Assembly: GCA_052143575.1 (NCBI GenBank) | Contig: JBKQSP010000008.1 | Coordinates: 22,596 to 86,595 of the forward strand | Source: JAKACA01 sp052143575 | Lineage (GTDB): Bacteria > Actinomycetota > Acidimicrobiia > Acidimicrobiales > Bog-793 | Direction: 5' to 3' | DNA length: 64,000 nucleotides | Shown: positions 42,455 to 51,876 of the stretch, piece by piece | Layout: each line of letters opens with the position of its first letter | Numbering within the stretch: the first letter of the stretch is position 1 | Notes under the pieces: model-generated | Told to the model about the DNA's origin: nothing | Database searches by the model: none | Seen by the model: the letters and a program-made list of their open reading frames with translations, nothing else | Position numbers and translations under genes: made by a program

Positions 42455-44386
42455 GTGCTGCATGCCGCTTTCCTGATCCCGTTGTTCCCCTTCCTGGGGT
42501 TCCTCCTGCTCACCGCCGGCGGGCGCAAGCTCGGGAACCCGCGGGCCGGCTGGCTCGCCACGATCATGGTGCTGGCGTCGTTCGTGACGACCATCGTCGT
42601 GTTCGCCGGCCTCCTCGGGCGGGCCGCCGGCGCCCGCTCCTACGACCAGACGTGGTACACGTGGCTCTCGGTGGACCGGCTGCACGTCAGTGCCGGTGTC
42701 CTCATCGACCCCCTCTCGATGACGATGGCCCTCTTCGTGACGGGCGTGAGCACGCTCATCCACCTCTACTCCATCGGCTACATGGAGCACGACGAGAACT
42801 TCCCGAAGTTCTTCCTCTACCTCAACTTGTTCGTCTCCTCGATGCTCATCCTCGTGCTGGCGGACAACTTCCTCCTCACCTTCCTCGGCTGGGAGGGAGT
42901 CGGCGTCTGCTCCTACTTCCTCATCGCCTTCTGGTTCGACCGGCCGAGCGCCGCCAGCGCCGGCAAGAAGGCCATGATCTTCAACCGCATCGGCGACGCC
43001 GGGTTCCTGTTGGCGATGTTCCTCACCTTCGAGCGCACCGGCAGCCTGCAGTACCGGACCGTCTTCGCACAGCTCGGGCACGTCGGGACGCCCTCGCTCA
43101 CGGCCATCGCCCTCCTGCTCTTCCTCGGCGCCGCCGGCAAGTCGGCCCAGCTGCCGCTCTATCCCTGGCTGGCCGACGCCATGGAGGGCCCGACGCCGGT
43201 CTCCGCCCTCATCCACGCCGCCACGATGGTGACCGCCGGCGTCTACCTCATGTGCCGGATCGCCCCGATCCTGCACCTCGCCCCGGACGCCGCCCACGTC
43301 GTGGCGATCGTGGGCGCCGCCACGGCCTTCCTCGGGGCGACGATCGCCTGCGCCCAGGACGACATCAAGAAGATCCTCGCCTACTCGACGATCAGCCAGC
43401 TCGGCTACATGTTCCTCGCCGCCGGCGTCGGTGCCTATGTGGCCGCCATCTTCCTGATGCTGACGCACGCCTTCTACAAGGCCCTCCTCTTCCTCGGCGC
43501 CGGCTCGGTCATCCACGCCATGGACGACGAGCAGGACACGAAACGCTTCGGCGCCCTCGCCCGGCTCATGCCCGTCACGAGCGTCACCTTCCTCATCGGG
43601 TGGCTGTCGATCGGCGGCGTCCCCCCCTTCTCCGGCTTCTGGTCGAAGGGCGACGTCCTCATGAACGCCTACTCGCTCAGCCCCGTCCTCTACGCCGTGG
43701 CCGCCCTCACGGCCCTCCTCACGGCGTACTACCTCGGGCGTTGCTACCTGCTCACCTTCAGCGGTCAGCAGCGGTGGTCAGAGGCGCGCCGCAGCGGTGA
43801 CGGGACTCACGGCGCTGCCGAGGGCGACGGCTCGCCGGCGGGCGCCCTGCACCCGCACGATCCCGGTTGGGTCATGCGGCTCCCGCTCGTCGTGCTCGCC
43901 GCCGCCTCCGCCGTCGCCGGCATCATCAACCTCCCCTTCCACCCCCTCGACTACCTCGAGCGGTGGCTGACGCCCGTCGTCGGCTCCGAGCTCTTGCAGC
44001 TGCACTTCTCCACGGGCGCCCAATGGGCCTTCGCCCTCGGGGACGCCGTGCTCGCCGCCTTCGGTGTCGCCATCGCCCTCGGGCTGTGGCGCAGCACGAG
44101 CGAGCACGCCGAGCTCGAGCCCGCCTTCCTGCGCCGCGCCTGGTACGTCGACTGGGCCTATGACCGCTTCCTCGCCCACGGCTCGACCGAGCTCGCCGAG
44201 GTGACGTCCGCCGACGTGGAGACGAAGGTGATCGACGGCGCCGTCAACGGCTTCGGTGCCCTCGTCGCCGGCGCCGGCCGCCGGCTGCGGAGGGTGCAGA
44301 CCGGCTACGTCCGCAACTACGCCCTCGGGCTCCTCGGCGGACTCGTCGTGCTGCTCGCCTACGTGGCCGTGAGGGCCGTGTCATGA
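42455..44386 (+). CDS. nuoL: NADH-quinone oxidoreductase subunit L
   Basis: 643 aa antiporter-like pump subunit: N-F-L-L-T-F-L-G-W-E-G-V-G, W-L-A-D-A-M-E-G-P-T-P-V-S-A-L-I-H-A-A-T-M-V split over the central helices, D-D-I-K-K-I-L-A-Y-S-T. A hydrophilic insertion near residues 435-470 is lineage specific. GTG start 7 bases after nuoK; 4-base overlap with nuoM. Confidence 0.95.
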   Translation: MLHAAFLIPLFPFLGFLLLTAGGRKLGNPRAGWLATIMVLASFVTTIVVFAGLLGRAAGARSYDQTWYTWLSVDRLHVSAGVLIDPLSMTMALFVTGVSTLIHLYSIGYMEHDENFPKFFLYLNLFVSSMLILVLADNFLLTFLGWEGVGVCSYFLIAFWFDRPSAASAGKKAMIFNRIGDAGFLLAMFLTFERTGSLQYRTVFAQLGHVGTPSLTAIALLLFLGAAGKSAQLPLYPWLADAMEGPTPVSALIHAATMVTAGVYLMCRIAPILHLAPDAAHVVAIVGAATAFLGATIACAQDDIKKILAYSTISQLGYMFLAAGVGAYVAAIFLMLTHAFYKALLFLGAGSVIHAMDDEQDTKRFGALARLMPVTSVTFLIGWLSIGGVPPFSGFWSKGDVLMNAYSLSPVLYAVAALTALLTAYYLGRCYLLTFSGQQRWSEARRSGDGTHGAAEGDGSPAGALHPHDPGWVMRLPLVVLAAASAVAGIINLPFHPLDYLERWLTPVVGSELLQLHFSTGAQWAFALGDAVLAAFGVAIALGLWRSTSEHAELEPAFLRRAWYVDWAYDRFLAHGSTELAEVTSADVETKVIDGAVNGFGALVAGAGRRLRRVQTGYVRNYALGLLGGLVVLLAYVAVRAVS

Positions 44387-45969
44387 GCAGCTTCCCCTAC
44401 CTCACCGTGCTCGTCCTGCTGCCCGCCGGGGCCGCCTTCGTGCTGCCGGTCGTGGCGTCGCTGCTGGCGCCCTCCAGCCCGCAGGCAGAGCGCCGTGCCG
44501 TGCAGGTCATCGGCTGGGCCGCCGTCCTTGCCACCCTCGGGGTGGCCATCGCCGTGCTCGCCACGTTCGCGAGCGGTTCGGGCGGCTTCCAGCTCGTCTC
44601 GAGCCACGCCTGGATCTCGTCCCTCGGCATCCGCTGGACCCTCGGGGTCGACGGGATCTCCCTCTTCCTCGTCCTCATGACGGCACTGCTCTTCCCGATC
44701 GCCCTGGCGGCGGCGGGGCCGAGGCGGCACGACCCGACGTTCGTCGCCTGGCTGCTGCTGCTGGAGGCGGGCTGCCTCGGGAGCTTCCTCTCCCTCGACG
44801 TCCTCGTCTTCTTCCTCTTCTTCGAGCTCACGCTCGTGCCCGTCTACTTCATCATGTCCGGCTTCGGGCACGAGCGGCGCGGCTACGCCGCCACGAAGTT
44901 CTTCCTCTACACCCTCGGGGCGTCCGCCTTCCTGCTCGTCGGCATCCTGGCCCTCGTGGCCATCCACGCCGGCCAGACGGGCGTGACGACCTTCGACGTG
45001 CGCGCCCTGGCCTCCACTCACCTCTCGGACACCGCCGGCGTGCTGCTCTTCCTCGCCTTCACGGCCGCCTTCGCCGTGAAGGCCCCCATCTTCCCGTTCC
45101 ACACCTGGTCGCCCGACGCCTACCGGGAGTCTCCGGCGGCCGGGACCGTCATCCTCGCCGGCGTCATGGCCAAGCTCGGGACCTACGGCATCGTCCGCTT
45201 CGACCTCGAGCTGTTCCCGAAGGCGGTCGTCACCCTCGCCCCCTGGCTGCTCACCCTCGGCGTCATCGGGATCATCTACGGCGGCGTCGTGGCCGCCGTG
45301 CAGCACGACCTGAAGCGACTCGTCGCCTACTCGTCGCTCGCCCACATCGGCTTCATCGTCGTCGGGGCCTTTGCCCTCACTGGGCCGGCACTCTCGGGAG
45401 CCGTGCTGCAGATGGTCAACCACGGCATCTACACGACGGCGCTCTTCCTCCTCGTCGCCATGATCTACCGTCGTTCCGGCAGCTTCTCGGTGAGAGATCT
45501 CACCGGCCTGCAGGCGAAGGCCCCCGTCATGGCCGGCATGTTCACGGTCGTCATGCTGGCCTCCATCGGGGTTCCCGGCCTGAGCGGCTTCATCGGGGAG
45601 TTCCTCATCCTCTCGGGCACCTTCCTCACCCACCGGTGGTGGGCCGTCGTCGCCACGGGCGGTGTCGTCATCGCCGCCGTCTACCTGCTCTGGGCCTATC
45701 AGCAGGTGTTCCACGGCAAGCCGACGCCGGCGGAGAAGGGTTTCAAAGAGGTGAGTTGGCGTGAGAGCGCCTACATGGCGCCCCTCATCGCCCTCATCGT
45801 CCTGCTCGGCGTCTTCCCCGGCCCGGTCCTCTCGCGCATCACGCCGTCCGTCGACCTGCTCGTGAACCACGTCGAACAAGTCGGGCACGCCACGGTGCCG
45901 CCCGCCGGCCAGCCCGTGGCGAACCTGACGGCCAAGCTCACGAGCGCCGGCGGGAAGGCCACACGATGA
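44383..45969 (+). CDS. nuoM: NADH-quinone oxidoreductase subunit M
   Basis: 528 aa antiporter-like subunit. F-F-E-L-T-L-V-P-V-Y-F (pump Glu), F-H-T-W-S-P-D-A-Y and D-L-K-R-L-V-A-Y-S-S-L-A-H are in the expected order across about 14 helices. Overlaps both neighbours by 4 bases. Confidence 0.95.
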   Translation: MSSFPYLTVLVLLPAGAAFVLPVVASLLAPSSPQAERRAVQVIGWAAVLATLGVAIAVLATFASGSGGFQLVSSHAWISSLGIRWTLGVDGISLFLVLMTALLFPIALAAAGPRRHDPTFVAWLLLLEAGCLGSFLSLDVLVFFLFFELTLVPVYFIMSGFGHERRGYAATKFFLYTLGASAFLLVGILALVAIHAGQTGVTTFDVRALASTHLSDTAGVLLFLAFTAAFAVKAPIFPFHTWSPDAYRESPAAGTVILAGVMAKLGTYGIVRFDLELFPKAVVTLAPWLLTLGVIGIIYGGVVAAVQHDLKRLVAYSSLAHIGFIVVGAFALTGPALSGAVLQMVNHGIYTTALFLLVAMIYRRSGSFSVRDLTGLQAKAPVMAGMFTVVMLASIGVPGLSGFIGEFLILSGTFLTHRWWAVVATGGVVIAAVYLLWAYQQVFHGKPTPAEKGFKEVSWRESAYMAPLIALIVLLGVFPGPVLSRITPSVDLLVNHVEQVGHATVPPAGQPVANLTAKLTSAGGKATR

Positions 45970-47600
45970 GCCTGCTCGCCGTCGCCGGCACCATCGCGAC
46001 GCCCCACATCGACTACACGGCGATCATGCCGGAGCTGATCTGCATCGGCGGCGCCCTCCTGCTGCTGCTGGCGGGCGCCCTCTCCGTCCGCCAGATCCCG
46101 ACCGGCGTCTACACGGCCGCCACCCTCGCCATCTCCGTGGCGGCTCTCGTCGCCTCCCTCGTGCTCTGGCACATCGTGCAGCTGCACGGCGCCTTCGCCG
46201 CCGTGGCGAAGTCGCTCGACATCGACGGCTTCTCCGTCGCCTTCGTCGTGCTGTCGTCCTGCATCCTCGTCGTGGCCGCCCTCGTGGCCGACGGCTACCT
46301 GCGCCGGGAAGGGATCGCCGGGCCCGAGTACCACGCCCTCGCCCTCCTGGCCGCCTCGGGGGCCATGTTCATGGCGGCGGCCAACGATCTCATCGTCATC
46401 TTCCTCGGCCTCGAGATCATGTCGATCCCGCTCTACATCCTCGCCGGCCTCGACCAGCGCCGGCAGGAGTCGGGCGAGGCCGCCATGAAGTACTTCGTCC
46501 TCGGCGCCTTCTCGTCGGCCATCTTCGTGTACGGCATCGCCCTCACCTACGGCGCCACCGGCTCCACGAACCTCGCCCAGATCGCCTCCTACCTGGCGAA
46601 CAACGTCCTCACGTCGAACGGGCTCCTGCTGGCGGGCCTCGCCCTCCTGCTCGTCGGCTTCGGCTTCAAGATCGCCGCCGTCCCGTTCCACATGTGGACG
46701 CCGGACGTCTATCAGGGGGCGCCGACGCCCGCCACCGGCTTCATGGCGGCCATCGCCAAGGTGGGCGGCTTCGCGGCCTTGCTGCGGGTGTTCTTCTCCT
46801 CCTTCAGCACCCTCGCCGTCGACTGGAAGCCGATCCTGTTCGTCCTCGCCATCCTCACGCTCGTCACCGGAGCCGTCCTCGGTCTCGTGCAGCGCGACAT
46901 CAAGCGGATGCTCGCCTACTCCTCGATCAACCACGCCGGCTTCATCCTCCTCGGACTGCAGGCCGCCGCCGCCTCCGGCATCGCCGCCAGCTTGTACTAC
47001 GTCTTCGTCTACGCCTTCTTGGTGCTCGGCAGCTTCACGGTGATCGCCTTCGTGGGCGCGCGCGGCGACCGCCGCCACGAGATCGAGGGCTACCGGGGCC
47101 TCGGGCGCCGCCAGCCCGTCCTGGCGCTGGCCTTCGCCATCCTTCTCCTCGCACAGGCGGGAGCGCCCTTCACGACGGGCTTCCTCGGCAAGCTGTACGT
47201 CGTGCAGGCGGCCGTGCAGGCGCACTCCTACGCCCTCGCCGTCATCGCCATGCTCTCGGGCGCCGTCGCGGCTGCCTTCTACCTCCGCGTCGTGTTCGTC
47301 ATGTACGGCGGCGCCCCGGCCGCGCAGGCCGCCCCGGCGGAGTCGATCGCCGGTGACGGCGGTGGCGCTGGGACGGCCGCCGATGCCTCGAGCGGCCTTG
47401 CGACGGCGGCGGTCGCCGTGGCGGCCGAGGTGGGCACCGAGGTGGCGAGTGCGGCGGGCGGGGACGCCGCGCCCGATCGTGTCGAGGTGCCGGCGCTCGC
47501 CCAGGTCGGGCTGTTCCTCACGGTGGCCTTCACCGTCGTGCTCGGCATCTGGCCGGCTCCCCTCTTCGACTTCGTGCACGCCGCCCAGCTGCTGTTCTGA
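45966..47600 (+). CDS. nuoN: NADH-quinone oxidoreductase subunit N
   Basis: 544 aa, the third antiporter-like subunit and last gene of the operon. F-L-G-L-E-I-M-S-I-P-L-Y, F-H-M-W-T-P-D-V-Y and D-I-K-R-M-L-A-Y-S-S-I-N-H are seen. An Ala/Gly-rich insertion at about 455-505 separates the last helices. It converges on the MprF-like gene with 10 bases between stops and no clear terminator. Confidence 0.95.
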   Translation: MSLLAVAGTIATPHIDYTAIMPELICIGGALLLLLAGALSVRQIPTGVYTAATLAISVAALVASLVLWHIVQLHGAFAAVAKSLDIDGFSVAFVVLSSCILVVAALVADGYLRREGIAGPEYHALALLAASGAMFMAAANDLIVIFLGLEIMSIPLYILAGLDQRRQESGEAAMKYFVLGAFSSAIFVYGIALTYGATGSTNLAQIASYLANNVLTSNGLLLAGLALLLVGFGFKIAAVPFHMWTPDVYQGAPTPATGFMAAIAKVGGFAALLRVFFSSFSTLAVDWKPILFVLAILTLVTGAVLGLVQRDIKRMLAYSSINHAGFILLGLQAAAASGIAASLYYVFVYAFLVLGSFTVIAFVGARGDRRHEIEGYRGLGRRQPVLALAFAILLLAQAGAPFTTGFLGKLYVVQAAVQAHSYALAVIAMLSGAVAAAFYLRVVFVMYGGAPAAQAAPAESIAGDGGGAGTAADASSGLATAAVAVAAEVGTEVASAAGGDAAPDRVEVPALAQVGLFLTVAFTVVLGIWPAPLFDFVHAAQLLF

Positions 47601-47610
47601 GCCGGCGCCC

Positions 47611-50600
47611 TCAGCTGCTCGAGGCGCTCGTCGTGGCCGCCTCCTGAGGCGGCACCGCCGCCGGCTCGGGGGCTTCCGGCACGAGGAAGCGGCCGATGAT
47701 CGGCAGCTCCCAGAAACTCTCCGCCCTCGCGATGGCAAGGGCGGCGCCGAGTGACTGCTCGGCGGAGTCCCAGGCGACGAAGCGGGGTAGCCACGCGGGG
47801 TCGAATTTGGCGTTGAAGCGCCACAACGACTCGATCTGCATCGAGTCGGACATGCGCCGCAGCACCCAGCGCTCCACCTTGGTGGAGAGGCCGGTGCCGG
47901 CCTCGCCGGCGAGAACCGCCCGCATCATGGCGAAGTTGAGGCCGAGACGAGCGTGCCCGGTCTCGCGCAGGTGCTCGATCGTTCGCACGAGGATGAAGTC
48001 GAACAGCCCGTTGGGGTGATCGCCGTTGTCGCGTCGCATGAGATCGAGCGAGTACCCGTCGATGGCCGGCGCCGGCACGAACTGGCAGAAGGCGACGGGG
48101 TGGCCGGCGGGGTCGCTGGCGACCGCCAGCAGCAAGCCTTTGTCGTGCGGGTCGAAGATGCGCCCGAGCGTCATGGAGAAGCCCCGCTCCACCCCGCCCC
48201 GCCGGCTCTGCGTCATGACCCCTTGCAGGGCGGTGGCGAGGCGGCTGTCGACTTCGGTGGGATCGTGGAACGAGATGGTGTAGCCGTACTTGGCGATCCG
48301 GTTGACGGCCTGGCGAAGGCCCTTCTTCGTGCCGCCCTGCAGCGAGAGGGTGCGGACGTCGACGACGCCCTCGTCTCCGATGTAGAGATCGCGCATGCCC
48401 GACTGCCGGTAGATGGGCAGCCAGTCCTGCCCGGCGGCGAGCACGGCGATCGTCCAACCGTGCCCGTCGGCGAAGTGCCGGAAACCCGCCCACAGCCGCT
48501 CCCGCTCCTCCGGCGGCCCGATGGGGTCGGGCGAGACCAAGCAGACGCCGGAGCGGATGGCGTAGGCGACGACGCTGTCGCGGTCGAAGAAGTGCTGTTT
48601 GTCGCTCCGCAAGGCGAAGTAGTCGAGGGTGCCGCCCCGCCGTGTGACGATGTCGCGTGCTCGCTCGAACTCCTGCAGGCTCTCGGCGACGGCTTCCGTT
48701 TCGGGCTGGCTGAGGATGGCTTCGGGCGCACCGAGGGCGGCAGCAGCGCTCGGCCCGTCTGTGCCCGGGGCGCTGCCGGGGCGGCGGGCGAGGCGCCGGT
48801 CGACGACGGGTCGGAAGACGAGCAGGAGGGCGACGGCGGCGAGCCCGAGGCCGACGGCGAGCAGGGCGGGCGAGAGGAAGTCGCCGACCGTGTCGGGCAG
48901 CTGCACCGGGCTGAGGCCGATGAGGCCGCCGGCGGCCGCCAGGAAGGCCGAGCCGAGGGGCAGCGACTGCACGCTCGTGTGGTGGAGGTTGAGATGACGG
49001 TCGATGGCGACGCCGAGCCAGAGGGCGAGCGTCGTGAAGACGGTCACGCCGACGACTCCTACGACGAGGGTGAGAAACCCGGCCCGGATCGAAGGCGGGT
49101 CGTAGCGTCCCCGGAAGGAGTCCCGCCCCCAGAGCAGCCCCGCCAGGACGGCAAGGGCGAAGAGGGCCGGCAGGATCTGGCCGCCCCGGACGAGGTGGAG
49201 GACGGACGTCACTGCCTCGATGGCGACGGCGACGATCCAGGCAAGGCGCTGTCCCCGTCGCAGGCCCCGTGCCACGAGGAGGAGGGCGATGCCGGCGAGG
49301 GCGTCGAGAGCACCGGCCGCTTCGCTGGCGCCGAGCGGGATGTAGCCGAGGTAGGGGTGGAGGCGTCCCCTCACCTGCACGGGGACAAGGGCGGTCACGA
49401 GGTCGAGGATGCCGCTCAGGAGCACGACGATGGCGGCTGTCCGCCGGATGCGCTTGCGGTGCCGGGTCGGGTCGTCGAGATGGGGCCAGGCGGCGTCGCC
49501 GGGGAAGCAGGCCACGACGGCGAGCTCGATCGGTGGCCGCCGCCGGCCTGCAGCCAGCCGCTCGACGAAGCCGCCCGCCGCCCGCTGCTGGCGGGAGAGC
49601 CAGAGGCGGGCCCGCAGCTCCCCGCCCGCTCCGGCGGCGCCCTCGGTCTCCTCGCCGCCGACCGGGTCAGTGCCGGCGTCGATCTCGACGAAGGAGATCT
49701 GCTCGTCGCGGACGAAGACCGGAGGCATCCCGAAGGCCCCGCGCCGCTCCTCCACGAGCTCGGCGCAGGCACCGGTATTGGCGAAGAAGCCGGACCCGAT
49801 GCTGACGAGCTCGGCCCGAAGGGTGTGCCCGGTCACGAGGCCGTCGTACCCGCTGGCGACGAGCTTGCGGGCGGCGTCACGGGCCGAGTCGTTCGCTCGG
49901 TCGCCGGGCGGCCCGAGGAGGGCACTGCCGGGGCCGGCCCAGACGCGGTGGTTCACGACCGCCAGCAGGATGGCCACCCCGATGAGCTCGAGCGCCAACG
50001 TGAGGGCGACGTCGCGGAGCGGGCGGGCGATGTCGTGCAGCCTGCCGCCGAACAACGCCAGCTCGGGGATGCGGGCGATGACGGCGATGCCGATCGGGAT
50101 GAGGAGCCACCAGGCATAGCTGCCGAGGCGGCGGTACATGAGGCGGGAGGTGACGAAGCGGGGAAGGCCGGCTGGATCGGCCAGGCGGTCGATGCCTTCG
50201 AGCCAGCCCGTCTTGGTCGACTTGAGGGCGGGGAACAACTCGTTGATGGCGTGATGGCCGAGCGGCGTGTCCCGCGGGTCGCTCGGGTCGGCGTAGGCGT
50301 TGAGCGGGTCGTAGCGCCAGCCCGGCTCCACCCGCACGCGCTTGCGCCCCGAGGTCGTCTCCACGTCGAGGTCGACCGCCAGCGCCACCTCGAATCCCTT
50401 GCCACGCAGCACCCCGATGGTCGCCTCGTCGTAGCAGATGGCCCGGTCACGCGTGCCCGGCAGAAGGATGACGCGGTGATCGGTTCGCTGCAGCCAGGCC
50501 GCCACGACGTCGGCCAGCTCGGGGTGGGCTCGCAGGGAGGCGGTCAGCTCCTCTGCGGGCTGCTCGGTGAGCTCGAAGAGGTTGCCGGCCACGACGAGGG

Positions 50601-50772
50601 CGCCCGGCCCGGAGATGCGCTCGAGTGCTCCGGCCAGCTCACGGGAGGCCACGGCGGAGGCCGGCGTCGGCGATCCGGTCAGGAACAGGTCGCCGGCGAC
50701 CACGACTCGCCCGCCGAGCGGGAGGGCGACGGTGATGCACGACGGGGTGCAACGTTCCGAAGCCATGGTCAT
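47611..50772 (-). CDS. phosphoesterase-like / MprF-type lipid aminoacyltransferase fusion
   Basis: 1053 aa. Residues 1-390 resemble a calcineurin-like phosphoesterase (V-V-A-G-D-L-F, V-V-A-G-N-L, P-G-T-R-D, V-T-G-H-T) but the first D-x-H is missing and G-N-H-D is G-T-R-D, so the metal site looks degenerate; two membrane helices interrupt it near 218-275. Residues about 455-680 hold seven or so helices. The C-terminal ~340 residues are a DUF2156/GNAT-like domain as in MprF, which transfers an amino acid from tRNA to phosphatidylglycerol (R-R-G-G-T-L-D-Y-F-A-L-R-S-D-K, N-G-L-F-D-F-I-L-V-R). It probably modifies membrane lipids; the amino acid is unknown. Confidence 0.82.
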   Translation of the reverse strand: MTMASERCTPSCITVALPLGGRVVVAGDLFLTGSPTPASAVASRELAGALERISGPGALVVAGNLFELTEQPAEELTASLRAHPELADVVAAWLQRTDHRVILLPGTRDRAICYDEATIGVLRGKGFEVALAVDLDVETTSGRKRVRVEPGWRYDPLNAYADPSDPRDTPLGHHAINELFPALKSTKTGWLEGIDRLADPAGLPRFVTSRLMYRRLGSYAWWLLIPIGIAVIARIPELALFGGRLHDIARPLRDVALTLALELIGVAILLAVVNHRVWAGPGSALLGPPGDRANDSARDAARKLVASGYDGLVTGHTLRAELVSIGSGFFANTGACAELVEERRGAFGMPPVFVRDEQISFVEIDAGTDPVGGEETEGAAGAGGELRARLWLSRQQRAAGGFVERLAAGRRRPPIELAVVACFPGDAAWPHLDDPTRHRKRIRRTAAIVVLLSGILDLVTALVPVQVRGRLHPYLGYIPLGASEAAGALDALAGIALLLVARGLRRGQRLAWIVAVAIEAVTSVLHLVRGGQILPALFALAVLAGLLWGRDSFRGRYDPPSIRAGFLTLVVGVVGVTVFTTLALWLGVAIDRHLNLHHTSVQSLPLGSAFLAAAGGLIGLSPVQLPDTVGDFLSPALLAVGLGLAAVALLLVFRPVVDRRLARRPGSAPGTDGPSAAAALGAPEAILSQPETEAVAESLQEFERARDIVTRRGGTLDYFALRSDKQHFFDRDSVVAYAIRSGVCLVSPDPIGPPEERERLWAGFRHFADGHGWTIAVLAAGQDWLPIYRQSGMRDLYIGDEGVVDVRTLSLQGGTKKGLRQAVNRIAKYGYTISFHDPTEVDSRLATALQGVMTQSRRGGVERGFSMTLGRIFDPHDKGLLLAVASDPAGHPVAFCQFVPAPAIDGYSLDLMRRDNGDHPNGLFDFILVRTIEHLRETGHARLGLNFAMMRAVLAGEAGTGLSTKVERWVLRRMSDSMQIESLWRFNAKFDPAWLPRFVAWDSAEQSLGAALAIARAESFWELPIIGRFLVPEAPEPAAVPPQEAATTSASSS

Positions 50773-50833
50773 CCCATCTTGTCAGGCCCGCCGGTGAAGG
50801 TATCGCCAGCGCCCCTCCCGGCCGGGGCCGGCG

Positions 50834-51322
50834 TCAGTCGCGGTAGTTGCCGTACTGGAGGGGAATGTCGAGATCCGCCTCCTTGAGGGCGGCGATGACG
50901 GCCTGCAAGTCGTCGCGCTTCTTCCCGATCACCCGCACCTGATCGCCCTGGGTCTGCGAGCTGACGCCTTTCAGACCGAGGTCCTTCACGATCTTGTTGA
51001 TCCGCTTGGCATGATCGCTGGAGATGCCGGCGTTGAGGGTGGCCACCTGGCGCACGGCGCCCTTGGAGCCCTCCTCGATCTTCCCGAAGCTCACCGCCTT
51101 GAGCGAGACCTGGCGGCGTACGAGCTTTTCCTCGAGCACCTGCACGAGCGCTCGCAGGCGGTCCTCCGTGGGGGCGTGCAGGGTGATCTCGTGATCTTTC
51201 AGCTCGAGGGAGGCACCGGTGTTCTTGAAGTCGAAGCGGGTGGCGACTTCCCGGGAGGCTTGGTCGACGGCGTTGCGCACCTCCTGCAGGTCAACCTCGG
51301 ACGTGACGTCGAAGCTCGGCAT
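50834..51322 (-). CDS. YajQ family nucleotide-binding protein
   Basis: 162 aa, full length for YajQ: S-F-D-V-T-S-E-V-D-L-Q-E-V-R-N-A-V at the start, Y-D-F-type RNA-binding-like folds and D-L-G-L-K-G-V-S-S-Q-T-Q-G-D-Q-V-R-V near the end. Some YajQ proteins bind c-di-GMP and act with transcription factors; the function here is not established. An RsiG-like protein elsewhere in the window also points to c-di-GMP signalling. Ends 61 bases before the MprF-like start on the same strand. Confidence 0.93.
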   Translation of the reverse strand: MPSFDVTSEVDLQEVRNAVDQASREVATRFDFKNTGASLELKDHEITLHAPTEDRLRALVQVLEEKLVRRQVSLKAVSFGKIEEGSKGAVRQVATLNAGISSDHAKRINKIVKDLGLKGVSSQTQGDQVRVIGKKRDDLQAVIAALKEADLDIPLQYGNYRD

Positions 51323-51409
51323 GAGGACGAAGCTAGCCGAGCGTGCCCGGCGAGCAGCAGGCTGCGACGATCACCTGCCCGGCGAGCGTCGATTATGGTG
51401 TCAGGCCGC

Positions 51410-51491
51410 GGGTCGGTACCCAAGTGGCCAAAGGGAGCAGACTGTAAATCTGTCGGCGCAGCCTTCGAAGGTTCGAATCCTTCCCGGCCCA
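51410..51491 (+). tRNA. tRNA-Tyr (GTA)
   Basis: 82 bases. Acceptor GGGTCGG pairs with CCGGCCC (one G-U), discriminator A, no encoded CCA. Anticodon loop CTGTAAA between CAGA/TCTG gives GTA. A long variable arm (class II) and T-loop TTCGAAT are present. Stands alone, divergent from yajQ. Confidence 0.95.
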
Positions 51492-51876
51492 CTCGCAAGA
51501 GCGCTCCTCGGGCGCCACGGCGTCGATCGGCGGCGTCACTCGAGCGGTTGATGAGCGATGGCGGGCGGCTGCTCGGGCATTTGGGCCACGTAGCATCCTC
51601 AGTATAATATCGTGTCGGTCGGGCGTCCGAGAAAGGCATGCGGCCATCTTGCGCCCGGTTCCGGCAGGCTGAGAATCGGGGATGTCCCTGACAAAGGCCC
51701 TGAGCCACCCGGTTGCGACCCGCAGGCGCCTCAGCGAGACTGGGCACGAAGGGGAATCCGGGCGCGAAGGCGAATCCGGGTACGACGGGAATCTTAGGCA
51801 CGAGGCGGCTCTGGCGCCCGCCGAGAGCAGGCGTGCGCCGGCGAGAGCTGCTCACAGCGATGAGGGGGCCACGACC
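51492..51876 (+). other. non-coding gap with AT-rich island
   Basis: 385 bases between tRNA-Tyr and the cupin gene. It contains a consensus TATAAT at 51603-51608 in an AT-rich island with TTGGGC 16 bases upstream (51581-51586), a candidate promoter that would give the cupin gene a leader of about 260 bases. It also contains 18-bp tandem repeats at 51742-51805. An in-frame ATG at 51682 could extend the cupin protein by 65 low-complexity residues. No other gene is supported. Confidence 0.5.
51742..51805 (+). repeat. 18-bp tandem repeat upstream of cupin gene
   Basis: Units GGGCACGAAGGGGAATCC, GGGCGCGAAGGCGAATCC and GGGTACGACGGGAATCTT follow directly, then a partial AGGCACGAGG. If translated in the cupin frame, each unit gives six residues of type G-x-E/D-G-E/N-S/L. 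Confidence 0.8.

Noticed and set aside
45771..47738. 655-residue minus-strand frame opposite nuoN
   Set aside because: Shadow frame; nuoN has full family motifs on the other strand.
47953..50886. 977-residue plus-strand open frame opposite the MprF-like gene
   Set aside because: It is the antisense shadow of a well-supported gene; such frames are common at 70% G+C, and its protein is low-complexity Glu/Gly/Asp/Arg without motifs.
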